DNA from: Leucobacter muris
Lineage (GTDB): Bacteria > Actinomycetota > Actinomycetes > Actinomycetales > Microbacteriaceae
Assembly: GCF_004028235.1 (NCBI RefSeq)
Contig: NZ_CP035037.1
Span: 372,001-436,000, forward strand
DNA: 64,000 nucleotides
Reading direction: 5' to 3'
Shown: one piece after another, positions 8,060 to 16,313 of the stretch
Layout: each line of letters opens with the position of its first letter
Numbering within the stretch: the first letter of the stretch is position 1
The notes under the pieces: generated by a model
The model's input: only the letters and a program-made list of their open reading frames with translations
Databases searched by the model: none
Told to the model about the DNA's origin: nothing
Program-made: the position numbers and the translations under genes

Positions 8060-9297
8060 CTGCGTCCCACCACGGCACGCTCGATCGCATCGAGCATCAG
8101 CCGACTCTGCGCCTCTCGCGTGAAGAGCGTGGTCGCCTCGTTCTCGACAGGGGCCGACACCCGGCCGGTGCGCTGCTTCTCCTGCGCGCGCAGCCAGAGA
8201 TACTCCGCGATCTGCTCCGGGTCGTTGCTGGTCATACCGAGACCGTGGTCGCGGATGAGCAGGGCGGGGGCCCCGCTCTCGTAACCGGTCATCAGGATCG
8301 GGCGCCGGGCGCCGATGTACTCGAAGATCTTGCCGGTGTACACCCCGACAGCGCCGGGATCGTTCCAAAGCAGTAAGAGGAGCAGATCCGAATTCGCCTG
8401 GATGGCGAGCGACTCCTCGTGTGTGACCTTGCCTCGATAGTGCACGACCTTCTCGAGACCGAGCTCGGCGGAGGCTCTGAAGACCGGTCCCGGTGGCGGA
8501 CCGTAGAACTCGACCTCGATCTGCGCCTCGGGGTGCGCGTCGAGCAGCTTGCGCACTCCTTCGAGGAAGGGGCGCGGGTCGCTGCGCCGGGGGGTCACCC
8601 AGCCGCAGTAGGTGACGCGCAGCTCCCGGCCGCTTGGGTCGTAGGGCAGCTGCTCGAAATCCTTTGGATCGAAGCCGTTGGTGACGACCTGAGCCGGAAG
8701 GCGGTACCGCTCGCGGAGTTCCTCGACGAGGGGTTCGCTGACGCTGCTGAGCAGTACGGCGTTCTTCACCAGACGCTTCTCCGCGATCCCATCGATCTTG
8801 CGGCGCAGGCTGCCGAAGGGGTAGTAGGTGCTCATCGACAGCAAATCTCGGTAATCGACGACGAGTGGCGCTCGGAAGTGGCGCGCCAGCCGCGAACCCG
8901 CGATGAGCGAGCTGAACGGCCCGACGCTGGCCACCACCACGTCGGGGGCCCACTCCCAGCGCTTGGCGAGAGCGACGGCCTGCCGGCCCCATTTCCTGAA
9001 CAGGTCCGGCCACACCAGCGCGAGCGCGCGCGTGTAGGCCTCGCTTGCCAAGCGGTAGAGGAGCGATGCTCTCGCCTTCGACGCGGTCGACGCGGACGGG
9101 GCTGCGCGCGGAGCCCCCGCGCGGTAAACGCTCAGCAGAGGATCGGAGGGCTCGGCGAGGCCCGTCGCCGACGACTGCTGGGTGAGTACCCGCACCTCGT
9201 GACCCGCGCGCGCCCAGTGCTCGGCGAACTTCGCGATGCGCACCGCTGCGATCTTGTTCTCGGGCGGGAAGAACGGGCAGACGAGGAGGATGCGCAA
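8056..9297 (-). CDS. Family 4-like glycosyltransferase
   Basis: A 413-residue GT-B protein: N-terminal RILLVCPFFPPENKIAAVR with the glycine-poor loop typical of the WbuB-like group, central LVVDYRDLLS, and donor-domain motifs VTYCGWVTPRRSDP, VVHYRGKVTHEES and KIFEYIGARRPILM. The start is TTG at 9297, preceded by GGAAGG. It lies 48 bp downstream of the ABC exporter gene on the same strand, so it probably belongs to that transcript. The sugar and linkage cannot be told from the sequence. Confidence 0.82.
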   Translation of the reverse strand: MRILLVCPFFPPENKIAAVRIAKFAEHWARAGHEVRVLTQQSSATGLAEPSDPLLSVYRAGAPRAAPSASTASKARASLLYRLASEAYTRALALVWPDLFRKWGRQAVALAKRWEWAPDVVVASVGPFSSLIAGSRLARHFRAPLVVDYRDLLSMSTYYPFGSLRRKIDGIAEKRLVKNAVLLSSVSEPLVEELRERYRLPAQVVTNGFDPKDFEQLPYDPSGRELRVTYCGWVTPRRSDPRPFLEGVRKLLDAHPEAQIEVEFYGPPPGPVFRASAELGLEKVVHYRGKVTHEESLAIQANSDLLLLLLWNDPGAVGVYTGKIFEYIGARRPILMTGYESGAPALLIRDHGLGMTSNDPEQIAEYLWLRAQEKQRTGRVSAPVENEATTLFTREAQSRLMLDAIERAVVGRS

Positions 9298-9345
9298 GAC
9301 GGGCCTTCCAGTGTGAGAGGGGGCAGCGGGGCGGAGACCGAGTTC

Positions 9346-11121
9346 CTATAGTAGCCCGGCCAGTTCGGCCTGACGTTTGAAGGCCGGAAGCTGTCCGACG
9401 ACCTCCTCGAATGTGCCGCTCGCGAGGATTCGGCCCTCGTCGAGGTAGCAGACCTGATCGTACTCGCGGATCGTGGCGAGGCGATGTGCGACGGTGATGA
9501 AGGTGATGCTGCCCTGCAGGCTGTGCATGGATTCGACGACGCGGTTCTCAGTCGCGGTGTCGAGCGAGCTGGTGGCCTCGTCCATCACCATGACCAGAGG
9601 ATCGGAGTAGAGCGCTCGCGCGATGCCGAGACGCTGCTGCTGGCCCCCCGAGATCGAGACGCCCCGCTCACCGATCGGCTCCTCGATTCCGCGGTCGCTG
9701 GCGAGTTCCGCCACCTGGGCACGTTCGAGCGCCTGCATCACGAGCTGCGGCTCGTAGTCGTCCTCCCAGGTGAGGGCGACGTTCTGCGCGATCGACCCGT
9801 TGAAGAGGGCGACGCGCTGGGGCACGTACCCCACGCGATGACGCCACTGCTGCAGCACGCTGTCGAGGGGGAGCCCGTCGATGGCGACCGAACCCGAGGT
9901 GGGGGTGCTGAGCCCGAGCAGGATGTCGATCAGCGTCGACTTGCCGGCTCCCGACGGACCCACGATCGCGAGCGTCGAGCCGATGGGAATGCGGAGGTTG
10001 AGTCGATCCAGCACGTCGCGATCGCTGCCCGGATAGCGGAAGCTGACGTCGCGGAGTTCGAGCGCCCCCATGCGCTCGGGCAGCAGGGCCGTGTCTGGAA
10101 CGGTGCGCTCCACACTGTCCGAGTCCGGGTCGCGGGTGAGTTCCTTGATCACGTCGTTCGCGTAGACCTCGTTGGCAGACGCGCTGGTGACACTCGCCTG
10201 CACGGCGTTCATCGCCGGGATCATGCGGAAGCCAGCGGCGGCGAACAGCGAGATCGCCACAGCGGTCTCCGGGAGCCCTCCGCGAAGATATGCTGATCCG
10301 CCGACGACCAGGAAGCCTCCGATGAGGGTGGCCTCGAAGACGTACTTCGGGATGACACCGAGGAAGGCCATGTTCGCGCGCGAGCGCGTGACGATCTCAC
10401 GGTTCTTCTCGATGACCCGGCCGGCCTCGTCGAGTTTGCCGCGCAGTGTCACCTCCTTGAGCGCGTCGACCATCTCGGTCATGATCGTCGCGACGCGGTA
10501 CGCATAGTTGCGCCCGCGGGTCCCCTCGACTTTCGCGCGGCGCGAGACGATGAGTTGCATCGCTCCCGACACCGCCGAGAGATAGACGAAGGCGATGAGC
10601 GCGGTCCAGGGCTGAGCGACCACGAGCACCACCAGCACCGCTACGAACGTGAAGGCGTTGCCGGGCACTTGGGACAGGGGCAGGATGAAGCCCCGGTTGG
10701 CGGCGCCCATCGACCCGTCGACGATGCGGGTCACCTCGGCGGTGCTGAGCCTGGAACGCCGTTCCCAGCTCGAGTGCGCGTAGCGGTCGAAGAGCCGCGT
10801 GCCGAGATCGAGTTCGTAGCGGGCGAATCGTCGTGTGGCGCGCCAGTGCAGCAGCATCGCGCAGGCGCTCTTGCCGATGAAGAGTACGCAGATGAGGGCG
10901 ACGATCCACGGCGTCGCGGTGTCCGGGAGCTCTCCGATGTAGGGCAGGGAGAGGGGGCTGTTCGACGCCAGTGCGGTCGCCGTGACCACGATGAGCGCGA
11001 GTGCGGCCGTGTCGAGGATCGCGAGAAGGCCGGTGAAGATCGAATACCAGATGTAGAACGGCCGGGCATCAGGGGGGAGGACGCGGAAGAGGCCTCTGAG
11101 CGTGCTCAGGATCGTCTTCAT
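9346..11121 (-). CDS. ABC exporter, fused membrane and ATPase domains (PglK/MsbA-like flippase)
   Basis: A 591-residue half-transporter: six membrane segments in about residues 20-320, then a nucleotide-binding domain with Walker A GPSGAGKST, signature ISGGQQQRLGIAR, Walker B LVMVMDEATSS and the H-loop VAHR. PglK-type proteins of this build flip undecaprenyl-diphosphate-linked oligosaccharides, and the setting among glycosyltransferases favours that over drug or peptide export. It is paralogous to the 16314-18110 product; both share the block GYVPQRVALF and NVALTW. The ATG at 11121 has a GAGG ribosome site. A TATTGT hexamer upstream could serve as its own -10. Confidence 0.88.
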   Translation of the reverse strand: MKTILSTLRGLFRVLPPDARPFYIWYSIFTGLLAILDTAALALIVVTATALASNSPLSLPYIGELPDTATPWIVALICVLFIGKSACAMLLHWRATRRFARYELDLGTRLFDRYAHSSWERRSRLSTAEVTRIVDGSMGAANRGFILPLSQVPGNAFTFVAVLVVLVVAQPWTALIAFVYLSAVSGAMQLIVSRRAKVEGTRGRNYAYRVATIMTEMVDALKEVTLRGKLDEAGRVIEKNREIVTRSRANMAFLGVIPKYVFEATLIGGFLVVGGSAYLRGGLPETAVAISLFAAAGFRMIPAMNAVQASVTSASANEVYANDVIKELTRDPDSDSVERTVPDTALLPERMGALELRDVSFRYPGSDRDVLDRLNLRIPIGSTLAIVGPSGAGKSTLIDILLGLSTPTSGSVAIDGLPLDSVLQQWRHRVGYVPQRVALFNGSIAQNVALTWEDDYEPQLVMQALERAQVAELASDRGIEEPIGERGVSISGGQQQRLGIARALYSDPLVMVMDEATSSLDTATENRVVESMHSLQGSITFITVAHRLATIREYDQVCYLDEGRILASGTFEEVVGQLPAFKRQAELAGLL

Positions 11122-11171
11122 CGCAGCCTCAATTCCTCATGATGTGAACTCCGAACAACAATACAAGTTGG

Positions 11172-12338
11172 TCACTGTGTCCTTGAGGTGTGCTGATCGA
11201 GCCACTCGGCGAGAACCGCTCCGCTTCGCGAGCCGCCGTGGAAGCGACGCACGAATTCCGGTCCGGCCGCGGCGATCCCGAGGGCGCGGGTCGGGTCCTC
11301 GACGATGCCCAGGAGAACCTCCGCGAGCGATTCCGGCGTCGCTTCCACGATCGGCAGTTCCTCCCCGGTGAGCTCCCGGGTTCTCCGCCGCACCTCCTCG
11401 GAGATGTGCGCGACGACGATCCTTCCAGCTGCGAGGCCTTCGCACGCGGCTACGCCGTAGTTCCCGGTTCTGAACGAATCGAGCACGACGTCCGTGTTCC
11501 GGTAGACATCGGGCATGGCGGAGTGCGGAATCCCGCGGACGACCTGGTAGTCGATGATCTTGTCCGCGTGCAGCCGTTGGAGGGATTCCTCGATGAGGTC
11601 CGTCCCTTTGATCCCGGTGCTCGGGGCATGTGCGACGCGTAGGGGGAGGCCCGCCGAGAGCGGCGGATCGCCGGCCTGCCAGACATCGGTCTCGATGACC
11701 ACCGGCAGCCAGTTCGATCCCTCGACTTCGGACAGTAGGCCCACCGTTGAAACATAGACGGGGAGACCGGTGCGCTCGATGAGTTCGCGGCTGCGATCCG
11801 CCATACCGCGGCATCGGTCCCGCAGTTCGCGGTCGACTGCGAACGGAGAGTGCCGTTCCTTCTGCGCGTGGATGTCGGGGTCTCGGATGTCGCTGCCGTG
11901 GAAGAGTAGAGCGCAGGACACTCCGGTGCGTCCCAGTTCTTCGAGTTGACGTGCCGCGTCGGAGTCGTACAGCCCGCCCAGGAACGGTCTTGCGGATTCC
12001 AGCAGAAGGCCCGTGTATCCCTGCAGCGCCCGCAGCTGGCGATGCTGCCATCTGCGGGAGAGTCTGCTGTAGACGCTCGAAACCGTCTGGTCTGCCGGAT
12101 ACTCGAAGGAATCCTGACCGTAACGGATTTTCATGCTCGTCGCGCGGGTCTGCGGGCGGGCGGACTCGAGCGCCCTCGCCCAGCTGTCCGCCTGACCGGC
12201 GTAGTTCGTCGGCCCGATGAAGACCCGATCCGCGTCTCCGCCCGAGGGGGCGATGGTGGGGAAGCGGTCTCCGTGCAGTCGCGCGTTCAGCAGACGGGCG
12301 GCTGCGCCGAGTACCTGTCGCGGGGTACGAGCCTCCAC
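11172..12338 (-). CDS. Putative glycosyltransferase, NY[AS]GQ paralogue 1
   Basis: A 388-residue soluble protein. The GTG at 12338 is chosen because AGGAGG stands 5-6 bases before it; the frame stays open 17 codons further without a ribosome site. It opens its core with FIGPTNYAGQADSWARALE and ends with a GT-B-like donor segment (VVLDSFRTGNYGVAACEGLAAGRIVV, split here as SFRTGNYGVAACEG) in which the Glu would contact the nucleotide sugar. Three other genes here (22543, 24932, 26088) share these motifs. Glycosyltransferase activity is inferred from fold and context; acceptor and donor are unknown. Confidence 0.75.
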   Translation of the reverse strand: MEARTPRQVLGAAARLLNARLHGDRFPTIAPSGGDADRVFIGPTNYAGQADSWARALESARPQTRATSMKIRYGQDSFEYPADQTVSSVYSRLSRRWQHRQLRALQGYTGLLLESARPFLGGLYDSDAARQLEELGRTGVSCALLFHGSDIRDPDIHAQKERHSPFAVDRELRDRCRGMADRSRELIERTGLPVYVSTVGLLSEVEGSNWLPVVIETDVWQAGDPPLSAGLPLRVAHAPSTGIKGTDLIEESLQRLHADKIIDYQVVRGIPHSAMPDVYRNTDVVLDSFRTGNYGVAACEGLAAGRIVVAHISEEVRRRTRELTGEELPIVEATPESLAEVLLGIVEDPTRALGIAAAGPEFVRRFHGGSRSGAVLAEWLDQHTSRTQ

Positions 12339-12403
12339 TGGGCCTCCTGTCCCGGCTGGGCGGCGTCGGATCCGGCGCTCGGCGCACAAGCCGTCTGATG
12401 GAT

Positions 12404-12413
12404 TACTATTTTA
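12404..12413. promoter_or_regulatory. Overlapping divergent -10 elements
   Basis: An AT island in the 136-bp gap between divergent genes holds TACTAT on the plus strand (12404-12409) and TAAAAT on the minus strand (12413-12408). They overlap by two bases, so polymerase binding on one strand should exclude the other. Confidence 0.45.
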
Positions 12414-12474
12414 GATCCGGTTGCCTCCGAGGACGGCGCATGCAAGGCCGGAGCGTGAGGAGAGTGCATCGATC

Positions 12475-13782
12475 ATGGCAGCGCACGGCGATCGGGCTGC
12501 GAAGCAGCCCGAGAGGACGCTGGTCTTCTTCACGAATCTCTTCCCCTACACACCGGGTGAGGAATTCATCGAGGCGGAGATCGGCTTCCTCGCGGACTCG
12601 TTCGACCGAGTGGTCGTCGTGCCGGTGGCGCCCTACCAGAACCCTGGCGAGGTGCGTGAGCTGCCAGAGGGCACGTTCCTCTTCACCCCCGCCGCCCTCA
12701 ACCCGCAGACCACGAACCTCATGAGGGTGGCCGCGTTCGGCTTGCGTCACCCCCTGACCACGGCTGCAGCGGTCGCGCGTGCGCTGCGTCGCCTCCCCCG
12801 CCTGCGCCGGTGCCTGGAGGACTTCAAGCTCGACCTCTTCTCATGCATGGTGATCGAGAGCGTGCTCCCGCAGCTGACCGAGACGCTCGAAGGGCGGCAG
12901 CACTGCGTTTTCTACAGCTACTGGATGCACGCCCCGGCGCGGAGCGCACTGCAGCTGCGCCGCAGGCTGAGGCGCCCCGGCATTCCCGTGGTCACGAGGG
13001 CGCACGGCTACGATGTCTACTCCGAGCGTAAGGCGATCGACTACCTCCCGCAGCGCGAGCTGCTCTTCGCGGGGGTCGAGCACGTGTTCACCGCATCCGA
13101 GCACGGCCGCGACTATCTGCGCGCCCGGTATCCCCGCTTCGCGGGGAAGATCGACACCAGCCATCTCGGAGTGACCCCCGCAGCCGCGCCCCACAATGCC
13201 GCGCGGGACGAGCGGCACATCGTCACCTGCGCCTACCTGAGGGAGGTCAAGCGGATCCCGCTGCTCATCGACGGCATCACCGAGCTGCAGCGACGGGGCA
13301 TGCAGGTGCGCTGGACCCACCTCGGCGGCGGGGAGGGCTCGCACGCCGATGCCGTGCGAGCGAAGGCAGCGACACAGCTAGCCCCGGGGTCTTTCGAATT
13401 CGTAGGAAACCTGTCGAACGACGGGGTGCGGGCATGGCACGCAGCGCACCCCGCCAGCGTATTCGTGAATGTGTCAGAGTCGGAAGGGGTGCCGGTCTCG
13501 ATCATGGAGGCCCTCGCGCAGGGACTGCCGGTCGTCGCAACCGATGTGGGAGGCAACAGCGAGCTCATCGACGTGGCGGGGGGCATGTTCGACGGTCTGC
13601 TCCCGTCGAACGCGACGGCGGAGGACATCGCCGATCGAATCGAGACGCTGCTCGACGCCCCCCAGGAGCAGTACCGCGCCTATGCCGCTGCGAGCTTCAG
13701 CCACTGGCAGCGCAACTGGTCGAGTGAGAAGAACTACGGCGACTTCGCGCGGTACCTGCAGGCCCTTGCCGCACGAGGCTGA
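12475..13782 (+). CDS. Family 4 glycosyltransferase
   Basis: A 435-residue GT-B enzyme. N-terminal half: LVFFTNLFPYTPGEEF and the acceptor-side TRAHGYDVYSERK. C-terminal half: ITCAYLREVKRIPLLIDGI-like strand (here IVTCAYLREVKRIP), THLGGGEGSHAD, and the donor loop VNVSESEGVPVSIMEALAQG with the EX7E-type glutamates. The ATG at 12475 follows an AGGAG at a somewhat long 12 bases; an in-frame TTG at 12421 would add 18 residues unlike the family. It is the first gene of a plus-strand block running to the ABC exporter at 18110. Confidence 0.87.
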   Translation: MAAHGDRAAKQPERTLVFFTNLFPYTPGEEFIEAEIGFLADSFDRVVVVPVAPYQNPGEVRELPEGTFLFTPAALNPQTTNLMRVAAFGLRHPLTTAAAVARALRRLPRLRRCLEDFKLDLFSCMVIESVLPQLTETLEGRQHCVFYSYWMHAPARSALQLRRRLRRPGIPVVTRAHGYDVYSERKAIDYLPQRELLFAGVEHVFTASEHGRDYLRARYPRFAGKIDTSHLGVTPAAAPHNAARDERHIVTCAYLREVKRIPLLIDGITELQRRGMQVRWTHLGGGEGSHADAVRAKAATQLAPGSFEFVGNLSNDGVRAWHAAHPASVFVNVSESEGVPVSIMEALAQGLPVVATDVGGNSELIDVAGGMFDGLLPSNATAEDIADRIETLLDAPQEQYRAYAAASFSHWQRNWSSEKNYGDFARYLQALAARG

Positions 13783-13814
13783 GCGTGCCGCAGCTATCCA
13801 AAAGGGCATGCCGT

Positions 13815-13820
13815 TAGACT
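13815..13820 (+). promoter_or_regulatory. -10 hexamer of a leaderless gene (nucleotide-sugar dehydrogenase)
   Basis: TAGACT lies 6 bases before the GTG at 13827, and no ribosome-binding site is present. Transcription should therefore begin at or next to the start codon. Confidence 0.6.
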
Positions 13821-13826
13821 TGTGCC

Positions 13827-15116
13827 GTGAAAATCGCTGTCGTCGCCACCGGAAAAATCGGCCTCCCCCTCGCCGTGCAGTACGCATCCATGGGGCATCA
13901 GGTCGTCGGCATCGACGTGAACCGGGATCTCGTCGACTGCATCAACAGCGGTGCGGAGCCCTTCCCGGGCGAGGCGGGGCTGGCGGAGAAGCTCGCCGAG
14001 CTCGTTCCCGCCGGCAGCCTGCGGGCGACTACCGACTACGCCGAGGGCATTCCCGACGCCGACGCCGTCGTGCTCGTCGTGCCCCTGCTGGTCGATGAGC
14101 AGACGGGCGAGCCCGACTTCGGCTGGATGGACGCGGCCACGCGCTCGCTGGCCGAGCACCTCACTCCCGACACACTGATCTCCTACGAGACCACGCTGCC
14201 CGTGGGCACGACCCGCGATCGCTGGAAGCCGCTCATCGAGCAGGTATCGGGTCTCACCGAGGGCACCGACTTCCACCTCGTGTTCTCGCCCGAGCGCGTG
14301 CGCACGGGGCGCGTGTTCGCCGATCTCAAGAAGTATCCGAAGCTCGTCGGCGGCCTGAACGAAGCCGGCACCGCTCGCGCGATCGAGTTCTACAACTCGG
14401 TGCTCACCTTCAACGAGCGCGACGACCTGCCCCGGCCGAACGGCGTCTGGGACCTCGGCACCGCGGAAGCCGCCGAGATGTCGAAGCTCGCCGAGACCAC
14501 CTATCGCGACGTCAACATCGGTCTCGCGAACCAGTTCGCGCGCTTCGCGGACAAAGCGGGCATCGACGTCTACCGGGTCATCGAGGCCTGCAACTCCCAG
14601 CCCTACAGCCACATCCACGGCCCGGGCATCGCCGTGGGCGGGCACTGCATTCCCGTCTACCCGCGGCTCTACCTCTCGACCGACCCCGACGCCGACATCG
14701 TGCGCACCGCTCGCGACTACAACGAGACGATGCCCGCGTACGTGGTCGAGCGGGTCGAGCAGACCATCGGCGACCTCGACGGCCAGCGAGTGGTCGTGCT
14801 CGGCGCCTCCTACCGCGGCGGCGTCAAGGAGACGGCCGTCTCAGGCGTCTTCCCCACCGTCGAGGAACTGCGCCGACGCGGTGCCGTCGTCACGGTGCAC
14901 GATCCGCTGTTCAGCGGCGAGGAGCTGGAACGTTACGGCTTCGCCGCCCACACCCTCGGCGATCCGGTCGATATCGCCATCCTCCAGGCGGATCACACCG
15001 ATTACCTCGAGCTCGGTCCGGCTGATTTCCCGGAGATCAAGCTCTTCGCGGACGGCCGCAACGTCACCGACCCCGCCAGATGGACGGGTGTGCCCCGGCT
15101 GGTCATCGGCGCCTGA
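13827..15116 (+). CDS. UDP-N-acetylhexosamine 6-dehydrogenase-like protein (WbpA/WecC type)
   Basis: A 429-residue member of the UDP-glucose/GDP-mannose dehydrogenase family, which oxidises C6 of a nucleotide sugar twice with NAD to give a uronic acid. Seen: N-terminal Rossmann segment VVATGKIGLPLA, the central ETTLPVGTT segment, FSPERV, and the catalytic cysteine in VGGHCIPVYP, a form typical of the N-acetylhexosamine (WbpA, WbpO, WecC) branch rather than UDP-glucose dehydrogenase. The GTG start has a -10 six bases upstream and looks leaderless. With the aminotransferase that follows and the oxidoreductase at 29228 it fits the UDP-GlcNAc3NAcA-type route. Substrate is inferred. Confidence 0.85.
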   Translation: MKIAVVATGKIGLPLAVQYASMGHQVVGIDVNRDLVDCINSGAEPFPGEAGLAEKLAELVPAGSLRATTDYAEGIPDADAVVLVVPLLVDEQTGEPDFGWMDAATRSLAEHLTPDTLISYETTLPVGTTRDRWKPLIEQVSGLTEGTDFHLVFSPERVRTGRVFADLKKYPKLVGGLNEAGTARAIEFYNSVLTFNERDDLPRPNGVWDLGTAEAAEMSKLAETTYRDVNIGLANQFARFADKAGIDVYRVIEACNSQPYSHIHGPGIAVGGHCIPVYPRLYLSTDPDADIVRTARDYNETMPAYVVERVEQTIGDLDGQRVVVLGASYRGGVKETAVSGVFPTVEELRRRGAVVTVHDPLFSGEELERYGFAAHTLGDPVDIAILQADHTDYLELGPADFPEIKLFADGRNVTDPARWTGVPRLVIGA

Positions 15117-15193
15117 CACGCCTGCCGGAGTAGGATCGACGGGAACGCCCAGCACGGCGACCCTGCCTGAGAAGAGAGAGTAAGGATCTTTCG

Positions 15194-16303
15194 ATGACGG
15201 ATTTCATTCCCGCAGCCAAGCCGATCGTCGGCGATGAGGAGCGCGAGGCCGTCGACCGAGTGCTGCGCTCCGGCATGATCGCCCAGGGCCCTGAGGTCGC
15301 GGCGTTCGAGCAGGAGTTCTCGGCGCACTTCACGGGAGGCCGCGAGGTCGTCGCGGTGAACTCCGGCACGAGCGGCCAGCACCTGGGGCTGCTCGCGGCG
15401 GGCGTCGGCCCCGGCGACGAGGTCATCGTGCCGTCCTTCACCTTCGCCGCGACGGGCAACTCGGTCGCGCTCACGGGTGCCACGCCGGTCTTCGTGGACA
15501 TCGAGCCCGACTACTTCACCCTCGACCCCGAGGCCGTGCGCGCCGCCATCACGCCGCGCACGAGGGGCATCATGCCCGTGCACCTCTACGGACACCCCTT
15601 CCTCGTCGACCAGATCGAGGCCATCGCCCAGCAGCACGGTCTCGCGATCTACGAGGACGCGGCCCAGGCGCACGGCGCCTCCTGGAACGGCCGCCAGGTC
15701 GGCACCCTCGGCGACTTCGCGATGTTCAGCCTCTATCCGACGAAGAACATGACGTCGGGCGAGGGCGGCATGGTCTCGTGCGCGAACGGCGACATCGCCC
15801 GCAACGTGCGGCTGCTGCGCAACCAGGGCATGGAGAAGCAGTATGAGAATGAAGTCATCGGCTTCAACGCCCGCATGACCGACATCCACGCCGCGATCGG
15901 CCGCGTGCAGCTCACCAAGGTCGACGGCTGGACCGCTCAGCGCCAGCGCAACGCCGCAGCGCTCAACGAGGGCCTCGCGGGCCTCTCGGGCGTGCAGACC
16001 CCGAAGGTCGCCGAGGGCGCCGTGCACGTCTACCACCAGTACACCGTGCGCCTCGACGCCGCGGAACGCGATCGTATCCATGTCGCCCTCAAAGAGGAGC
16101 ACGGTGTGGGCTCGGGCGTGTACTACCCGATCCCGAACCACCGCCTGCCCTCGTTGACGAAGTTCGCACCGGGGCTCGAGCTGCCCGAGACCGAGCGCGC
16201 CGCGCGCGAGGTGCTCTCGCTGCCCGTGCACCCCTCGCTCGCCGAGGGCGACATCGAGCGCATCGTCGCGGCGGTCACCGCCGTGGTGAACGCGGGCGCC
16301 TGA
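15194..16303 (+). CDS. DegT/DnrJ/EryC1 sugar aminotransferase (WbpE-like)
   Basis: A 369-residue PLP enzyme that moves an amino group from glutamate to a keto-sugar nucleotide. Family marks: start region FIPAAKPIVGDEE, AVNSGTSGQHLGL, FTFAATGN, the cofactor aspartate and His-like position in YEDAAQAHGASW, and the Schiff-base lysine near residue 185 in SLYPTKNMTSGEGG. No 4,6-dehydratase gene lies in the window, so a C3-keto uronic acid (the WbpB/WbpE reaction) is a better guess than a 4-keto sugar. It lies 77 bp after the dehydrogenase gene and 10 bp before the ABC exporter gene, suggesting one unit. Confidence 0.88.
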   Translation: MTDFIPAAKPIVGDEEREAVDRVLRSGMIAQGPEVAAFEQEFSAHFTGGREVVAVNSGTSGQHLGLLAAGVGPGDEVIVPSFTFAATGNSVALTGATPVFVDIEPDYFTLDPEAVRAAITPRTRGIMPVHLYGHPFLVDQIEAIAQQHGLAIYEDAAQAHGASWNGRQVGTLGDFAMFSLYPTKNMTSGEGGMVSCANGDIARNVRLLRNQGMEKQYENEVIGFNARMTDIHAAIGRVQLTKVDGWTAQRQRNAAALNEGLAGLSGVQTPKVAEGAVHVYHQYTVRLDAAERDRIHVALKEEHGVGSGVYYPIPNHRLPSLTKFAPGLELPETERAAREVLSLPVHPSLAEGDIERIVAAVTAVVNAGA

Positions 16304-16313
16304 TCCTCACCGC